From assembly GCF_000224145.3 (NCBI RefSeq), contig NC_020177.2, positions 2,173,746-2,237,745 of the forward strand: DNA of 64,000 nucleotides, read 5' to 3'. Within the stretch, counting starts at the first letter, position 1. Every line of letters starts with the position of its first letter. The position numbers and the translations under genes were made by a program. Shown here one piece after another: positions 44,673 to 57,413 of this stretch. This DNA comes from Ciona intestinalis. Taxonomy: Eukaryota > Chordata > Ascidiacea > Phlebobranchia > Cionidae. The notes under the pieces are model-generated. The model searched no databases, was not told where the DNA came from, and saw only the letters and a program-made list of their open reading frames with translations.

Positions 44673-45305
44673 TGATAAGTGAGCGGTCAAATTGTGATCA
44701 TGACTACAAAAAAGTTGCGTTATAATGAATTATTGTTAGCATCGGTAAAGCTGTTTAAAAAAATGATAAAAGGGTTATTTAAAAAAAATTAGTTTATATA
44801 AAATTACAGGAGGTAATCATACTTTAATTTGACTTTAAATTAAAAAAAATATATTTTATAGTTTTAATGCAGTTTTGGGGTTAGTTTATTACATGTGGTG
44901 GTCTATTTATTAATATATCTATATAATTGAAAAAGGGATGTAGTAATCTGAAAGTTTTTGATGGAATTAAACAATTTTTCTATAAAAATAAGTATTTAAA
45001 AAAAACTAATATCATAGAATACTAACTTCTAGAAAAAGTGTAAGTTAGTATTTTGTTCTAACATTGGTAATTAAATCCACATAAGTCTCTTTAATTATCC
45101 AAAAATACATATGGGTGTTTCGTGTTTGTCCAGTGCAAAGTTGTTTGGCTAACATTAATATTTAACAAGCTGTGTTAGTTTAATGTTGAAACAATGTTGG
45201 GTGTCCTTGTAAAAAATCACAACTAGTTAATTATCTATGGGATCTCAGCAAACCAACATTTATTATCAATTGATGATATAGCTGTTTCTGTTGGTCACTG
45301 AGAAC

Positions 45306-48300
45306 AATGGATGAAGAGGTAAATTAAATACAATATGTTTCTGAAGTAAAATATTAAATTTCTTACTAAAACTATTTTTTGTAGATGTATATATGTATGA
45401 TTCAACCGATTTCTTTAATTGTTTTTCGCTCTAAAATCTTGTGTCTTTACTGATTTAAGTAATTTATTTTTTGTAATTTCACTCTGTATTTGTAAAAAAA
45501 ATAATTTTGAAGTAAGTTTTTTTTCTCACGTTATTTTTTAAGTTATTTCAATCGCTCTATTAGTAGTTAAAGTTGCACAGTTTTAAACGTTGAAAACAAA
45601 ATTTTTAAATCTTAAGCAATAAAATGTTGTTCTAACAAAAACTTTGTTTCTATTTTTCAGACTGTTCCAAAAGTTTCAAAAAGAAAATCTCGGCTCTTCC
45701 AATTCTTAATTTTGCTTGTTACTGTAGCAATTGTTGCTACTATTTGTGGATTGGTTATTTATTATGTTGGTGTAGTGGGTGATGGACAAGGTACGATACT
45801 AATTTGTGCAAAATGTTACCTTTTTATTTTCTATAAAAATAATAAATAATTTTCAAAATATTTTACTCTTTTATTTGTGGTGTACAACTATTTGAAATTT
45901 CAAAACAATACTATTTGTGATTTTGTTATATTTTAGTTTATTCTTTGTAAACCTATTAAATGCATATCTGTTTGGCCCCGTGCCGCAGTGGTTAACTTGT
46001 CTGCCTTCAACCTAGAGGTTACGAGTTCAAGGTTTATCGCATATGCATCCTTGGGCAAGACACTTAACATAATTGCTCAAACCCAGTAGTCACTAATTGG
46101 TTGTCCAAACTGTCAGCCATACATAAAACAAAAAGTGCATGAAACAGAACACTTGTGTTATAAGACTGTCATTGCCCCTCTACATGAAGAAAAATAAGTT
46201 ACGTAGATTCATTCGTTCCCCGCTTGTGTCTGTAAAACTGCAACCCACTTTTCCCAAGAAAGCTTACTCAGTTATTGCTCATGGACACATGAACAGTTTA
46301 TCATTTCTCAAACCCTATTTATAAATATTTTGTCTTAAGTTAAAAACCCCTGTAATAACTGACAGAAATTTTGAGTACAACAGCCATGCTCTTTAATTGA
46401 CACTCTTTCCCCCAATTTTTATCCAACGTGTTTTAACAACTGCTGTTTTGCTGTTGCTTCTCTTCTCTTTGTTCTTTAAATAACATGATCTTCGCTATCG
46501 TTTTCGAAGAGATAAATAAAAATTATGTTATAAATAACTTTCTGTTATGTGATGGAGTATTCAATCATATTGTGTATAATAAACATATTTTTAGGCAACA
46601 CCAATGAACCAGCCCTTGACTCCACCAGTTCTCCAATATTACCAACAACAGACTCTGCTACTTCTCCAATTACTTCATCAAATATTTTCTACATTGGAGC
46701 AGCAAGAACAGATGTTACCGGTCCTGTAGTACAAGTTAATATGGTGGGTTGAAAAGATTAAAACAAATAGGCAAAAATTTTGCTTTCTTCTGAAATTACC
46801 CACAAACATCTCTTTGTTTTGGAGCAGGGCCTTTTAACCTTTTACAAATTGACCCAAATATTTAGCATAAATTAATGGCAACGATTTAGCAATTCAATTT
46901 CTAAATTAATGAAATACACATATGTTTTCAGTAAACAAAACTTGATTTAACGCAACTAAACAAATATTTACAAAAAACTGCAAAAGCTGATTAAATCTTA
47001 AAATGTACAGTTCAAAGCGTTTTACTGTTCTAGAGTGTCAGGAAAACGAGTGTGGTTTATAGTGTTATGGTTGAAATAACATAAGTATATTTTTCTTTTA
47101 AAAACAACCAAAAAAATATTTTATAGCTTTATGTTCCCAGAGCATAAATTAAATTTCATTTCACTTTTCAGATGGGTTATGCCCATCCAGAGCAGGTGGC
47201 TAATGGACTTCATACACGATTATACAGTCGAGCATTTGTTGTGGCAGATAAAGAGCTTAACACGAGAGTGGCATTTGTTAGTTTTGATGGCGGGATGACC
47301 TCACAACTAATCAAGCTTCAGGTTGTGAAAAAACTGCAGGAAAAACATGGAGACATGTGAGAATAAGAATAATGTAGTAAAGGGATATAGAATATTTTAT
47401 TAAAGAGAAAAATCAACCCAATAAAAAAGTTTTCTATTCTACAAATAAACTATTTTTTGTGTATGCTTTAATATGCTGATAGTTTAGTGCTGGGCTTTCC
47501 GTCCGTTGTGGCAGGTCACCATTTTTGGGTCACTAACCAGTCTCTTACAAATACAGAATTTTGTTTGATACAATTTTTTTTATTACGTTTACAAACATGA
47601 AACAATTGCACAATTTTTCTCCCATAAATTTCAAAACGGAATTATAAACTTAAAGTTTCTGACTTTTAATGTATAAGTTATCAAGACTTTACTTCTTATT
47701 CATTTTTCGGTATTTAATTTATTTATTTTCAAACATAAATTAATCATATTTTTGCATGTTAGGTTTTCTGAAAGAAATGTAGTGATTTCTGGCACCCATA
47801 CACATTCGGGACCCGCTGGTTTCTTCCAATTTCTATTATTTGAAATAACCTCCCTCGGACATGTGGAGCAATCAACCACTGCCTTTGTTGATGGCATTAC
47901 TGAGAGTATTGAACTGGGTAAGATTGGTTATTTTTAAAGTGTAATATATCCTGGGATTGAATTATTACCTTTTGGCATTCTGCTCAAAACGTTTTATGCA
48001 TTCATTTATTCATTTAATTTCATTTAATCATTTAATTTCATTCAATTTCTTTCAATTTCATTCAATTTTATTTATTTATTCATGCTGCACTGTTAAATTA
48101 TTTGTGGTACATTTTTGAAATTTAAAAAAAAAAATTTTTATATGTACTATCTGGTGCAATGGTTTGGAAGCCTGTCTCTAACCCAGAGGTTACAGGTTTT
48201 GGGCTCGGTGCTGCTACTATTGTGGATATAAGTGTCCTTAAGCAAGACACTAAACGTTAATTGATACAAAACCTAGTGGTTCCTTATGAGTTGTCAAAAT

Positions 48301-51300
48301 TGTCAGCTAATGCTAATAATAATAAATAAAATAAATCAAATTAATCACCCACAAATTACATACATGATAACTTGTAAGCTGGCACGATGTGTATAAAACA
48401 GAATATTCATGTTATAACAACTATTGTTGCCCTGCCACATGAGGGTAAAATAAGTTACATTCATTATTTACATTCCTGTTTAGTTGTCTACTATTTTGGT
48501 AACAGTCTACCATACTGTATATAAACATAGAGTTTTTAAGTTTTAAAAATAATGAAGACACATATAATATAAGATATATAGGCCCCTTAATGTATGAACT
48601 TATGCAAAACAATGTAATTTTTGCTATATAAATTTAACAATCGCAAAAAAGGTGTCGTAATCAGCTTTTGTTTTCAGCAAACTCAAGATTGGAGCTTGGG
48701 AAGATCAGAATTGGAAGTGGTTTGGTAAATGAAGGAAATATAAACAGAAGTCCTACGTCTTATCTTCTTAATCCAGAGTCTGAAAGAGCCAGGTTCACTT
48801 TTTCGATTATGGTTTGGTATTTGCCATTTGGTATTTTTATGGGTGGGAACTTAAGTGACTTGTCCATGGTTGCTACACTCATGCTTATAGTCGAGTTTCT
48901 GAAGCTAATGTGATGTGTAACTACAATAAATTCTGCGAATCTGACCCTGATCTGGTGCTCATAGAGTTGAACGATTCTTGTGTAAAAAAAATTCGTCAGG
49001 ATTTGGTGCTATGAAAACGTAACAGACAAAAATCAAGCAGAATCTAAATTCTATTTGAATAAAATACTGATGATGGCATTTAAGCAAAATATAAAACTTT
49101 TTCTATAAAATAGGTTAGACTTAGCACTAGATCCTAATCTTTTTCTATAAAATAGGTTTCATAGCACTAGATCCTAATGTGATCTGTAGTTCAAAAGAAT
49201 TTTGGGTTGGTATGGTAACCCAATGTCCTTAAAATAAGCTAGAAATTAAATTGTTACTGTAACACATACACAATTTCTTACACTAAAATTGGTTTTAAAT
49301 TACAACCTCTGCAGATACACACACGATACAGAGCAGGAAATTACAGTGCTGGGATTCGAAACACTTTCAGGTTGGCCAATATTTTGCTTGAATTGAGTGA
49401 TTTGAGCATAGATGTCTTCACACTTAAGCAAATATTTATAATTAAATGTTTTATTAATAATAATTAAATATAAATGGCTTGTTTGTCTGCTGAGTATAGC
49501 GACTATGCTTATTTTCTTTCAATTAAATGTAAGTATGTTTTTAACTGTAAGCGTGTTTAACTGCTGTTTTGGTTATTCTTACCAGTTAACATTCACAATT
49601 TAATTTTTAATTAATATTTAAACACAGACAAATGTGGAGGTTATTTTTTTTACATCAATTCGTTACAACTTTGCTCTCTTAAATTACATCAGAATTAATT
49701 TCACACAAGATGCATATAAATATTTATTTTTTGTTTTGTTTTTTACCCCAGGAGATCCGGTTGGGATGTTGTCTTGGTACCCCGTCCACCCAACAAGTAT
49801 GAACTTTACAAACTTGCTTATTAATTCTGACAACAAAGGCAGAGCTTCAACACTATTTGAAAAAATGATGAGAAAGCCAGGGGAAACACTGGGTGGGCAG
49901 GTATAGAAACACTGTTTTAAATAATTTTTAACTGGCAACACTGGGTGTATTTTAAATTAAAACAGTGTTATCACATAGCATTACAAATTTTAGAGCTGGA
50001 AGGTTATCATTTATTATATAATTTAAAACTGAAAACATTGGATTGTGTTGATCAGTGTATTTTTTAACTGGAAACACCAGGACTAAGCATCCATGTTTTT
50101 AGTGCAAGGCTGTATAAATACATTTTAAACAGAGTTTAAACAACTTGAGTTAAACCACTGGATTGGAGAAATTGCTATAAGGTGTTTTGCAACACAATCG
50201 AACATATCCAAAGTTTACCAAACATATCCAAATTTATTCAACATTTAGTTGAAACTAACTGTACCAAAATCTCATCATTTTTTGCTTTTTTTGTATAATA
50301 CTTATTTAGTTTTAACTTCTTTACATGAATGTAACTCTATCCTTGTGTGGCCAAAAAATTCCAGTCGTTATAATACGGCTGTTCCCTTTTATACACGGCT
50401 TGCTAGCTTACGAGTTACCATATATGTTACTTTGTGGGTAAATATTTTCGGGAGATTTTTTTTCTATATTGTATGGCTGACAAAAGATTGTAATGTCATA
50501 GGAGAGTTTTGTTGCTGCTTTTGCCCAGGCAAATTTGGGTGACGTTTCTCCAAGAACTAAAGGTCCAATTTGTTTCGACACAGGTAAGCAAAATTGCTTT
50601 CAACCCAAATATTAAGCAGTAATCAAAACACACACTTGAATGTAACACTTAAAGATACAATGTTTAAAACAACATTTCACCCAACTTTTATAAGCGTAGA
50701 ATAAAAATGAATCAACTACAAGAGTAATCAAAAGTCTTTGTGAATCATACTAGTAGCTGACGCAACTAATTCTAAAAAATATCAATATTAAGAAAACAAG
50801 CAAGAAAGTTACGGAAAAAAAAACAAACAATGGGTATAAAGTTCTGTATAATAATATTTAGATATCAATTTTTTGTAGGGAAAAGTATGAATGAATGTAA
50901 TCTACTTTATCCTCGCGTGGCCGGAAAACGACAGTCTTATAACACGGGTGTTGTGTTTGATACACCTTGTGCCAGCATCTTCTAATTTAGGTATAACTTA
51001 TTTTAGGTATGCTAAAATAAGTATTAATTCTAATTCTGTAGTAATGATACTTCAGCCATACTTCTCATAATGCAATATACACAGGTTTGGAATGTGAGCC
51101 GTTATCATCTACCTGCAATGGAAGGTCACAAAACTGCACAGGGTTTGGTCCAGGAAAAGATATGTTTGATTCAACAGATATTATCGCTCGAAGACAGCTG
51201 GATGCAGCAAAGGGCGTTTATGAAAAGTAGTTATTTCATATAACCATTTTACCCACTTTAATTACTATTTTTCAATCGTAGGTCGTTGTTATTATTGTTG

Positions 51301-54300
51301 TTTTTCAAAACCGTACATTTTTTTAATCAGTGTTTTATAAGGCTGTATTTGTTTTAAACTTTGCTAGAATGTTTTTTACTGTTGTTTTGTCTTGTTTTTA
51401 GTTTTTTTTAAATGCTACTTTTATTAATAAATGTAAACTTTAAAATTAAGCCTCAATCAACAAATAAAACGTATTTATTCAAAAAAAAGCTATTTTTTAT
51501 ACAATTTAGGTTCATACCCAAACATTGTATATTTGTATATCACATCCTGTATTTTAACAATTGTAACCTTAGTGCCACTGAAGTGCTTGATGGTCCAGTG
51601 AGTTGGGTACACCAGTATGTGGATATGACAAGTCAGTCAATTAAACTAGATGATGGAACAACTGCGAATACTTGTAAACCTGGCATGGGATATAGGTTAG
51701 AATATTAACTATATATAATGAAAGTTGGTCATCTTTCATGTAGGGTATTTATTCTTATGTTGGAAAACCAATATTCAGTAAAATAAATTTTTTTCACGGT
51801 AAGCGTGTTTCCTGTCTTTTTATTTAAAATATTTCTAAATCTTCGCTACCGTAATCGAAGAGACAAATAAACTTATTATATAGTACTGCGGGGGAAGATG
51901 GGACACCTTTAGATCATAATATCCAAAAATCCTGATTGTGTTTTAAACATTTAACAACGGTTTATGAGAGTCGTGAGGATACGGTTTTATAATTCTTTGA
52001 ATGTTCTTTGTTTACTACCAAATGGGACGAGAAAATAGAATGAAAAGGTGTAACATCTTCCCCCACCCTACTGTATTATATTATTATTAAATAAAAATCA
52101 AATTTGAAACTCTTTTTTAAAATTTGATTTAAATTTCCAATTAATTATCAAAAACTCTATTTTAAAATAATGTTTAAGCAAAAACCGTTTATATTTTACA
52201 TTTATGTTTTGTATTTGTTTTTCATTCTTTGTGTCTTAATTTCACACTCTTTTGTGATAGGTCGTATTTTATCTAAATTTCCAATTGATTATTTTGAAAG
52301 TTTTGCTGCTGGATGCACCGATGGAGCAGGAGCTTTTGACTTTGTCCAAGGAATGACACGCGGCACTGCTTTTTGGAACACAATTCGAGACACCCTTGCC
52401 AAGTTTATCTGCACTGTTGAACCACCTAAAGAATATTATGACTGCCATAAACCAAAACCTGTATTGCTACCAACTGGATGTAAGTATCTTAATTGTCAGA
52501 TACTAGATTTACAGGTATCTCAATTCGTGCCATGTATAATGCAGATTTTCCTGCTGGCCTCAACAAGTTTTTTATATTTTTACGTTCAATGGAGCCGTGG
52601 CATAGTGGTTTGGGCGCCTGCCTCTAACTCATAGGTAATGGGTTCAAGGCTCATCTTTGCCAATGGGTCGTCCAAATTATCAACCATACAAAAAACACAA
52701 ATAAAAAAATCGCTTCAAAAATAATCTCCCACAAAGTAACATACATGGAACTCGGAAGCTGGCACGAGGTGTATGAAACAAGACACCTGTGTTACAATGA
52801 TTGTGGTTTTCCAGCCACCCGAGGATAAATTAAGTTTCATCCATTCATTCAACTGAAAAGTTACCTCATTAACACCAAAAATTCAACTACCTCCTTTTCT
52901 GGCATTGCTAAACAAGTTACATGATAAAACAGTTATGTAACAGTAACCCCATTGAGGCGTAAATGCTTATGGCCGATAACAACTACAACAAAAAGCAATT
53001 TGTGCCACTAGTTTACTTTATATAAATTTGACTATATAATTTACTCAAGTGTGGATATAAGGGGGAACTGATTGGTATGACAATTATTTTCCAAATATAC
53101 GCCAGTCTAAATTGGAAATAAATGGTGTTTTAAGGGTTATTGGTCCTAGTGGTCATTAATGCATTTGTTAAAAAAGCAAACACAAGGATATAGCACACCC
53201 AGTTATAACGACTGCCATTGCCTGCAACGTGAAATAGGTGTAATTTATTCATTCCTTCCTAACTACAAAACACATGAACTTTATGCCAGACATGGACATA
53301 CCATATGAGTGGCACCCTACTACAGTGGATATACAATTACTAAGGATAGGTCAACTTGTGATAGCAGCTGTACCTGGTGAGTATACAACTATGGCAGGAC
53401 GAAGACTTAAGGAGAAAATTCACATGGAAGCAATCAGTCAAGGAATGGGGGAAAATACTAAGGTTTTTTGATATATTTGTGTCCAATAATGACAATTGGC
53501 TTAATTAGCAAGTACTGTCTTTTTAAATTACCAAGAATCTTGTTTTGTTCATTAATTAGAAAACTAGGCACTTTGCTATAACCTATAGGTATCTTTTTCT
53601 GATAAGTTATTTAATCTAACCTGCTAAATACTTGTTTAAAATTTTCTAACATGGTAGTTTTTACATATTTAATCGATGTTGCCCACATACACCAGATACT
53701 ATCATTCAATTTAAACATCTCATATTTGACAGGTCGTGCTTGCTGGCTTAACCAACGTTTACACTCATTACATCACAACCCCTGAGGAATATGTAGCACA
53801 AATATATGAGGCAGCATCCACAATATTCGGACCTCACACTTTCCAGGTCTACCAAGAAAAATTCTCGGACTTAGTATTTCCCCTTGTCAGCGGAAATAAA
53901 GGTAAAGAGAATCGGGGTTTTTAAATTGACTAAATGCTAAAAATTATTTTCAGTGTTTGGTGAAGTTGCGAAGTGGTATGTGTATTTTTTTACAAGTTAT
54001 ATATAGTACTGTGGAGTAAGATCTTTAGCACATATTATCCAAATATCCGGATCGTGTTTTAAACAATTAACAAGGGTCTATGGGAGGCCTGGGGAATCAA
54101 CAATGTGCTATTAGGTTTTTGTAGCATTTAACTTCTCACACCTTTTGGATAATGGCCAGTGGTGTAATAGCGTGGGGAAGATGAGACACCTTTTCATTCA
54201 TTTTTCTCGTCTCATTTGGTAGTAAACGAAGAGTTATAAAACCCTATCTCCCTGGCTTCCATAGACCGTTGTTAATTGTTTGAAACACAATCAGGATATT

Positions 54301-55900
54301 TGGATATTATGTGCTAAAGGTGTCCCATCTTACTTACCCCACAGTACTATGTATAGTTTATAATTGAATGTAGCTTTGGTACCTTCATGTTCGCTTATGA
54401 GTTACCACATATGTAACTCAACACTCATATATATCGAACTCAACATTGTTTGGTAACAATGCATGTGCCTTCAAACAATAATGCGTATCTTTCTTTTACA
54501 GACGACGTTGACCTAGGACCATCGCCAGAGCTAAAACAAGCGAACCAATCTCGCATCGCACCTTTACCTGGCCCCGACAAAGTGCCCGCTGGGGTAAATT
54601 TCGGTGACATCATTGATGACGTGAATGCTACGTACAGCACAGACGATGTTGTGGTTGTGAAATTCCATGCAGCTAACCCAAGACACGACATGAAGGTATT
54701 GTGACGTAATGACTGAATGAATGTAACAAAAAACGACAGTTGTTATAACACGAGAGTGCGAGCTGTTCATACACCTACCAGCTTACGAGTTACCATGTAT
54801 GTTACTTTGTGGGTGATTATTTTTTGGGAGTTTTTCTTTTTTAATGTATGTCTGATAATTTGGACAACCCATTAGCGACCACTGAGCTGGAGCAATTGCC
54901 GTTAAGTGTCTTGTCCAGCGACACATGTAAAATAAAAGCAAAAACCTCTAAAATTGTACTAAACGTCACAGTTGGGTTCTACGTACCTTGAAGTTGAGAG
55001 ACTCGTCGGCAGGGCATGGAAAACGGTGTACACAGACGCAGATTGGTCGACCAAGTTTTCTTGGGAAGAAAAGAATTCAATAGCGCCTCCAGCGGACCTC
55101 ACTCTTTTCACGACGTTAAGTGACGTGGTGGCGGAGGCGACGGGTGTCAGGTTCGATATAGATCTGGCTCGCCAACTTCACGAAAGCGGAGTTTTATTCA
55201 CCGGAAATGACGTCAATGATGATGACGTCATAGCCCAAGAAGTCCGACACAGGTAAAGTGTGACGTAACTGGAAAAATATTCGAAGTAACCAAAGGATAC
55301 CGGGTTCGACGTTCGATGCTGCTACCATTCCTGGGCAGGACAGATAACGGTCGTACATAAATATTCACCCACGAGTTTACATACGTGGTGATCCGAAAGC
55401 GTGTTATACAGGGTGTATATAATCGAACACACTGTTATGCCGTTGTTTCGCCACGCGAGGGAGAATAAGTGCTATTTATTTGTTAACTTAAAAAAATGAT
55501 AAAAGACAAAAAATAATCACCCGCAAAGTAACATACTGGTTAACTCGTAAGTTGGTACGAGGTGTATGAAACAGAACCACCGTGTTGAACTACTGTCGTT
55601 TTCCTGCCACGCGAGGATAAAGTAAGTTACACTCACTCGTTCATTCATTTTTGATAACAGCAGTATTTTTATTGTCTATTAAGATTGTTGCAAAATATGT
55701 GGGATCAAAACGTGCTGCGCAGAGAACAAACGAACTACGCTGACGTCACAGCCGTCGAAAGTTACGTCACAATCGAGTGGGATATACCAGTCGACGAAGC
55801 AAGCGGAACGTACAGGATAGTTTACCATGGTGACTATATGGATGTAGACGGGTCAATCACACCGTTTACAGGAACTACAAGCGAATTTGATGTAGCTTAA
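45306..55900 (+). CDS. ASAH2: Neutral ceramidase (17 exons, complete)
   Basis: Exons: 45306-45317, 45661-45790, 46595-46743, 47172-47356, 47763-47917, 48678-48792, 49315-49370, 49752-49900, 50529-50583, 51085-51226, 51573-51695, 52301-52479, 53290-53462, 53733-53901, 54502-54695, 54972-55252, 55684-55900. The total of 2484 bases gives 827 residues in frame. The first coding exon is only 12 bases (MDEE). Residues 17-39 form a type II membrane anchor (FLILLVTVAIVATICGLVIY), then a Ser/Thr/Pro-rich stalk (about 48-79) like the mucin box of mammals. The catalytic domain has GTHTHSGPAG and NLGDVSP with Ser324 as the expected nucleophile, PGEYTTMAGRRL, and NVYTHYITTPEEY. The enzyme splits ceramide into sphingosine and fatty acid at the cell surface. 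The residue after GDVSP is Arg, where I recall Asn in the mammalian and bacterial enzymes. The C-terminal domain (LEVERLVGRAWKTVYTDADW ... TYRIVYHGD) carries an insertion of about 75-80 residues (about 697-777) compared with human. Confidence 0.96.
45973..46215 (+). mobile_element. SINE in ceramidase intron 2
   Basis: 'GGCCCCGTGCCGCAGTGGTT', 'GAGTTCAAGGTTTATCGC', 'CATCCTTGGGCAAGACACTT', 'CAAACCCAGTAGTCACTAAT', and the end GTTACGTAGATTCATTCG. Full span but worn. Confidence 0.8.
48148..48465 (+). mobile_element. SINE in ceramidase intron 5
   Basis: Head 'CTATCTGGTGCAATGGTTTG', 'TAACCCAGAGGTTACAGG', body 'GTGTCCTTAAGCAAGACACT', 'CTTGTAAGCTGGCACGATGT', tail 'GTTACATTCATT'. Near full length, diverged. 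Confidence 0.8.
49097..49185 (+). repeat. ~45-bp tandem duplication in ceramidase intron 6
   Basis: 'CTTTTTCTATAAAATAGGTT' and 'TAGCACTAGATCCTAAT' occur twice in a row. Confidence 0.85.
50320..50490 (-). mobile_element. SINE tail and body fragment in ceramidase intron 8
   Basis: Inverse marks: ATGAATGTAACTCTATCCTT, 'TATACACGGCTTGCTAGCTT', 'ACGAGTTACCATATATGTTA', 'CTTTGTGGGTAAATATTTT'. Confidence 0.75.
50885..50985 (-). mobile_element. SINE tail fragment in ceramidase intron 9
   Basis: GTATGAATGAATGTAATCTA, 'CCTCGCGTGGCCGGAAAACG', 'ACACCTTGTGCCAGC'. Confidence 0.8.
51881..52075. mobile_element. GGGTGGGG-family MITE in ceramidase intron 11
   Basis: Left end TAGTACTGCGGGGGAAGATG; right end ACATCTTCCCCCACCCTACT. 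Internal order is inverse to the copy at 9671, as expected for an element read from the other end. Confidence 0.9.
52588..52855 (+). mobile_element. SINE in ceramidase intron 12
   Basis: Head GGAGCCGTGGCATAGTGGTT with GGGTTCAAGGCTCATC; the central body is missing; tail part 'GAAGCTGGCACGAGGTGTAT', 'CATCCATTCATTCA'. Confidence 0.85.
53140..53260 (+). mobile_element. Worn SINE fragment just before ceramidase exon 13
   Basis: 'CTAGTGGTCATTAATGCATT', 'ACACCCAGTTATAACGACTG', 'GTAATTTATTCATTCCTTCC'. It ends about 30 bases before the acceptor at 53289. Confidence 0.6.
54003..54350. mobile_element. Two GGGTGGGG-family MITE copies, one truncated, ceramidase intron 14
   Basis: 54003-54095 has a left end (TATAGTACTGTGGAGTAAGA) and then 'AAATATCCGGATCGTGTTTT', but breaks off near 54095. 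54163-54350 is a fuller copy (GCGTGGGGAAGATGAGACAC ... GTCCCATCTTACTTACCCCA). Confidence 0.75.
54712..54935 (-). mobile_element. SINE body and tail just before ceramidase exon 16
   Basis: Inverse marks GAATGAATGTAAC, 'CAGCTTACGAGTTACCATGT', 'TGGACAACCCATTAGCGACC', 'GCCGTTAAGTGTCTTGTCCA'. The tRNA head is missing; the exon starts 37 bases further on. Confidence 0.8.
55290..55655 (+). mobile_element. Two SINE 3' halves in tandem, ceramidase intron 16
   Basis: A first piece (about 55290-55470: 'GGGTTCGACGTTCGATGCTG', 'GCCACGCGAGGGAGAATAAG') is followed by a second (55505-55655: 'AATAATCACCCGCAAAGTAA', 'TCGTTTTCCTGCCACGCGAG', end TTACACTCACTCGTTCATTC). Confidence 0.75.
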
Positions 55901-55921
55901 TATTTATATTAACCAACATAT

Positions 55922-56115
55922 ATTAGGGTCGGGAAAGACAGGACACCTTTAGCACATAATATCCAAATATCCTGATCGTGTTTTAAACGATTAACAACGG
56001 TCTATAGAAGTCCCAAAGATACAGTTTTATAATTCTTTGATTGTTATTTGTTTACTACCGAATGGGACGAGAAAATATTGTGGAAAGGTGTCCTATCTTT
56101 CCCCATCCCACTATA
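55922..56115. mobile_element. GGGTGGGG-family MITE directly after the ceramidase stop
   Basis: TATTAGGGTCGGGAAAGACA at the left and TATCTTTCCCCATCCCACTA at the right. It starts about 22 bases after the stop codon, so it probably forms part of the 3' UTR. No AATAAA is seen between stop and element. Confidence 0.85.
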
Positions 56116-56209
56116 TTATATTTCTCACGTTTAATTTATCGTCACATTTCACATTTTGCAATATTTTGATTCTGTAAATACAAAAAGACATTTTCACTCT
56201 GTAAAATTC

Positions 56210-56275
56210 TATATTTACCACCAAATGGGACGAGAAAACGATGATAGCATGTCCCATCTTACCTCACCCTAATAC
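56210..56275. mobile_element. Truncated GGGTGGGG-family MITE
   Basis: 'TACCACCAAATGGGACGAGA' and 'ATGTCCCATCTTACCTCACC': one end only. Confidence 0.75.
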
Positions 56276-56878
56276 ATTTAAATCTTTTATTAGCACATTT
56301 TAATGGTCGAACTCAATATAATATATTGGCCATATACGTTTTAAATTTCCAATGAACACAATTCGTGATCGTTTTTGACATTCTATGTCCGAAATAGATA
56401 CAAAAATATTATTTAAACGAGAGCTTTCTTTCTAAAATCGGACTGTTATAAAACCACAGTCCATAATACACTTTTTTATCATCGGTATGATTTATTACTG
56501 GTATAATACCCATAATAAAGTTACCGTTTCCAAAACGTAGAATTTTAAACAAAATATAACGGCAATAAGAAATTCGTTATGATTACAATTAAACGCTTGA
56601 AAATATAGCGGTCGTTACACCTAGCAGACAAATAACTTAAGTTGGGCAATTTATTTAATTAGTTTGAATTGAAACTTACAATAGTAAGAAAAGTATGCAT
56701 TTAAAGATGCCATCCATAAAGGTTATAGTTCGATACATTAATCGTTCTGGAACCTCCCCGTTAAGTGTTTGTAAGGAGAAATACCTTCTGTTTCCAGCGT
56801 AAAAATTACTAAATCTAAGCAAGCGTTCTTAATTGTTTTTATCAACACAGTTGAGATTTGCGTAAACTAACAATGTAT
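56276..56878. other. AT-rich intergenic stretch
   Basis: Nothing recognisable between the MITE copies; no gene or RNA is supported. Confidence 0.45.
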
Positions 56879-57112
56879 TGTATGGTTGGGGAAGATGGGA
56901 CACCTTTAGCACATAATATCCAAATATTCTGATCATGTTTTAAACAATTAACAACGGTCTAAGGGAGTCGTGAGAATACGAATTTATAATTCTTTAAATG
57001 TTCTTTGTTTACTACCAAAGGTGACGAGAAAATAGAATGAAGAGGTGTCCCATCTTTTCCCACTCTACTATAAATAACAAGAACAACTGATCGACGATAC
57101 GGATCAGGACTG
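56879..57112. mobile_element. GGGTGGGG-family MITE with composite right side
   Basis: TATGGTTGGGGAAGATGGGA at the left; TTTTCCCACTCTACTATAAA at about 57055-57075, then 'TAACAAGAACAACTGATCGA' and CGATACGGATCAGGAC. The last ~60 bases match the inverse of 33423-33480 inside BMS1 intron 10, which shows both loci carry the same composite unit. Confidence 0.85.
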
Positions 57113-57413
57113 ATGCGTGATGCCTATAATGATATACGCTAATGCGCATATGAACTATAAACGTGTCGGCTAAATGCGGATGTCCCATTGAGTTTGTTTT
57201 TAATAGTTAATAAAAACTTTACATATACAACGACGTGATGCAATCGGAACAGGTATACATGTTCCCACTTTAATAGAACACTTTAACCTTTTTGATGTTT
57301 GTGGTAATAAGTATGAAAATGCGTTCGAGTGTGAACAAAGAACAATAAACAAATGGCCCGTCCAATAACAAATATATTCAGATATATAGTGCAGTTTAAT
57401 AAAAAACAAAGTC

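Noticed and set aside
44641..45305. BMS1 and ceramidase as one operon
   Set aside because: They are on the same strand, but 665 bases apart, with a poly(A) signal after BMS1 and no functional link. Tunicate operons usually have much tighter spacing.
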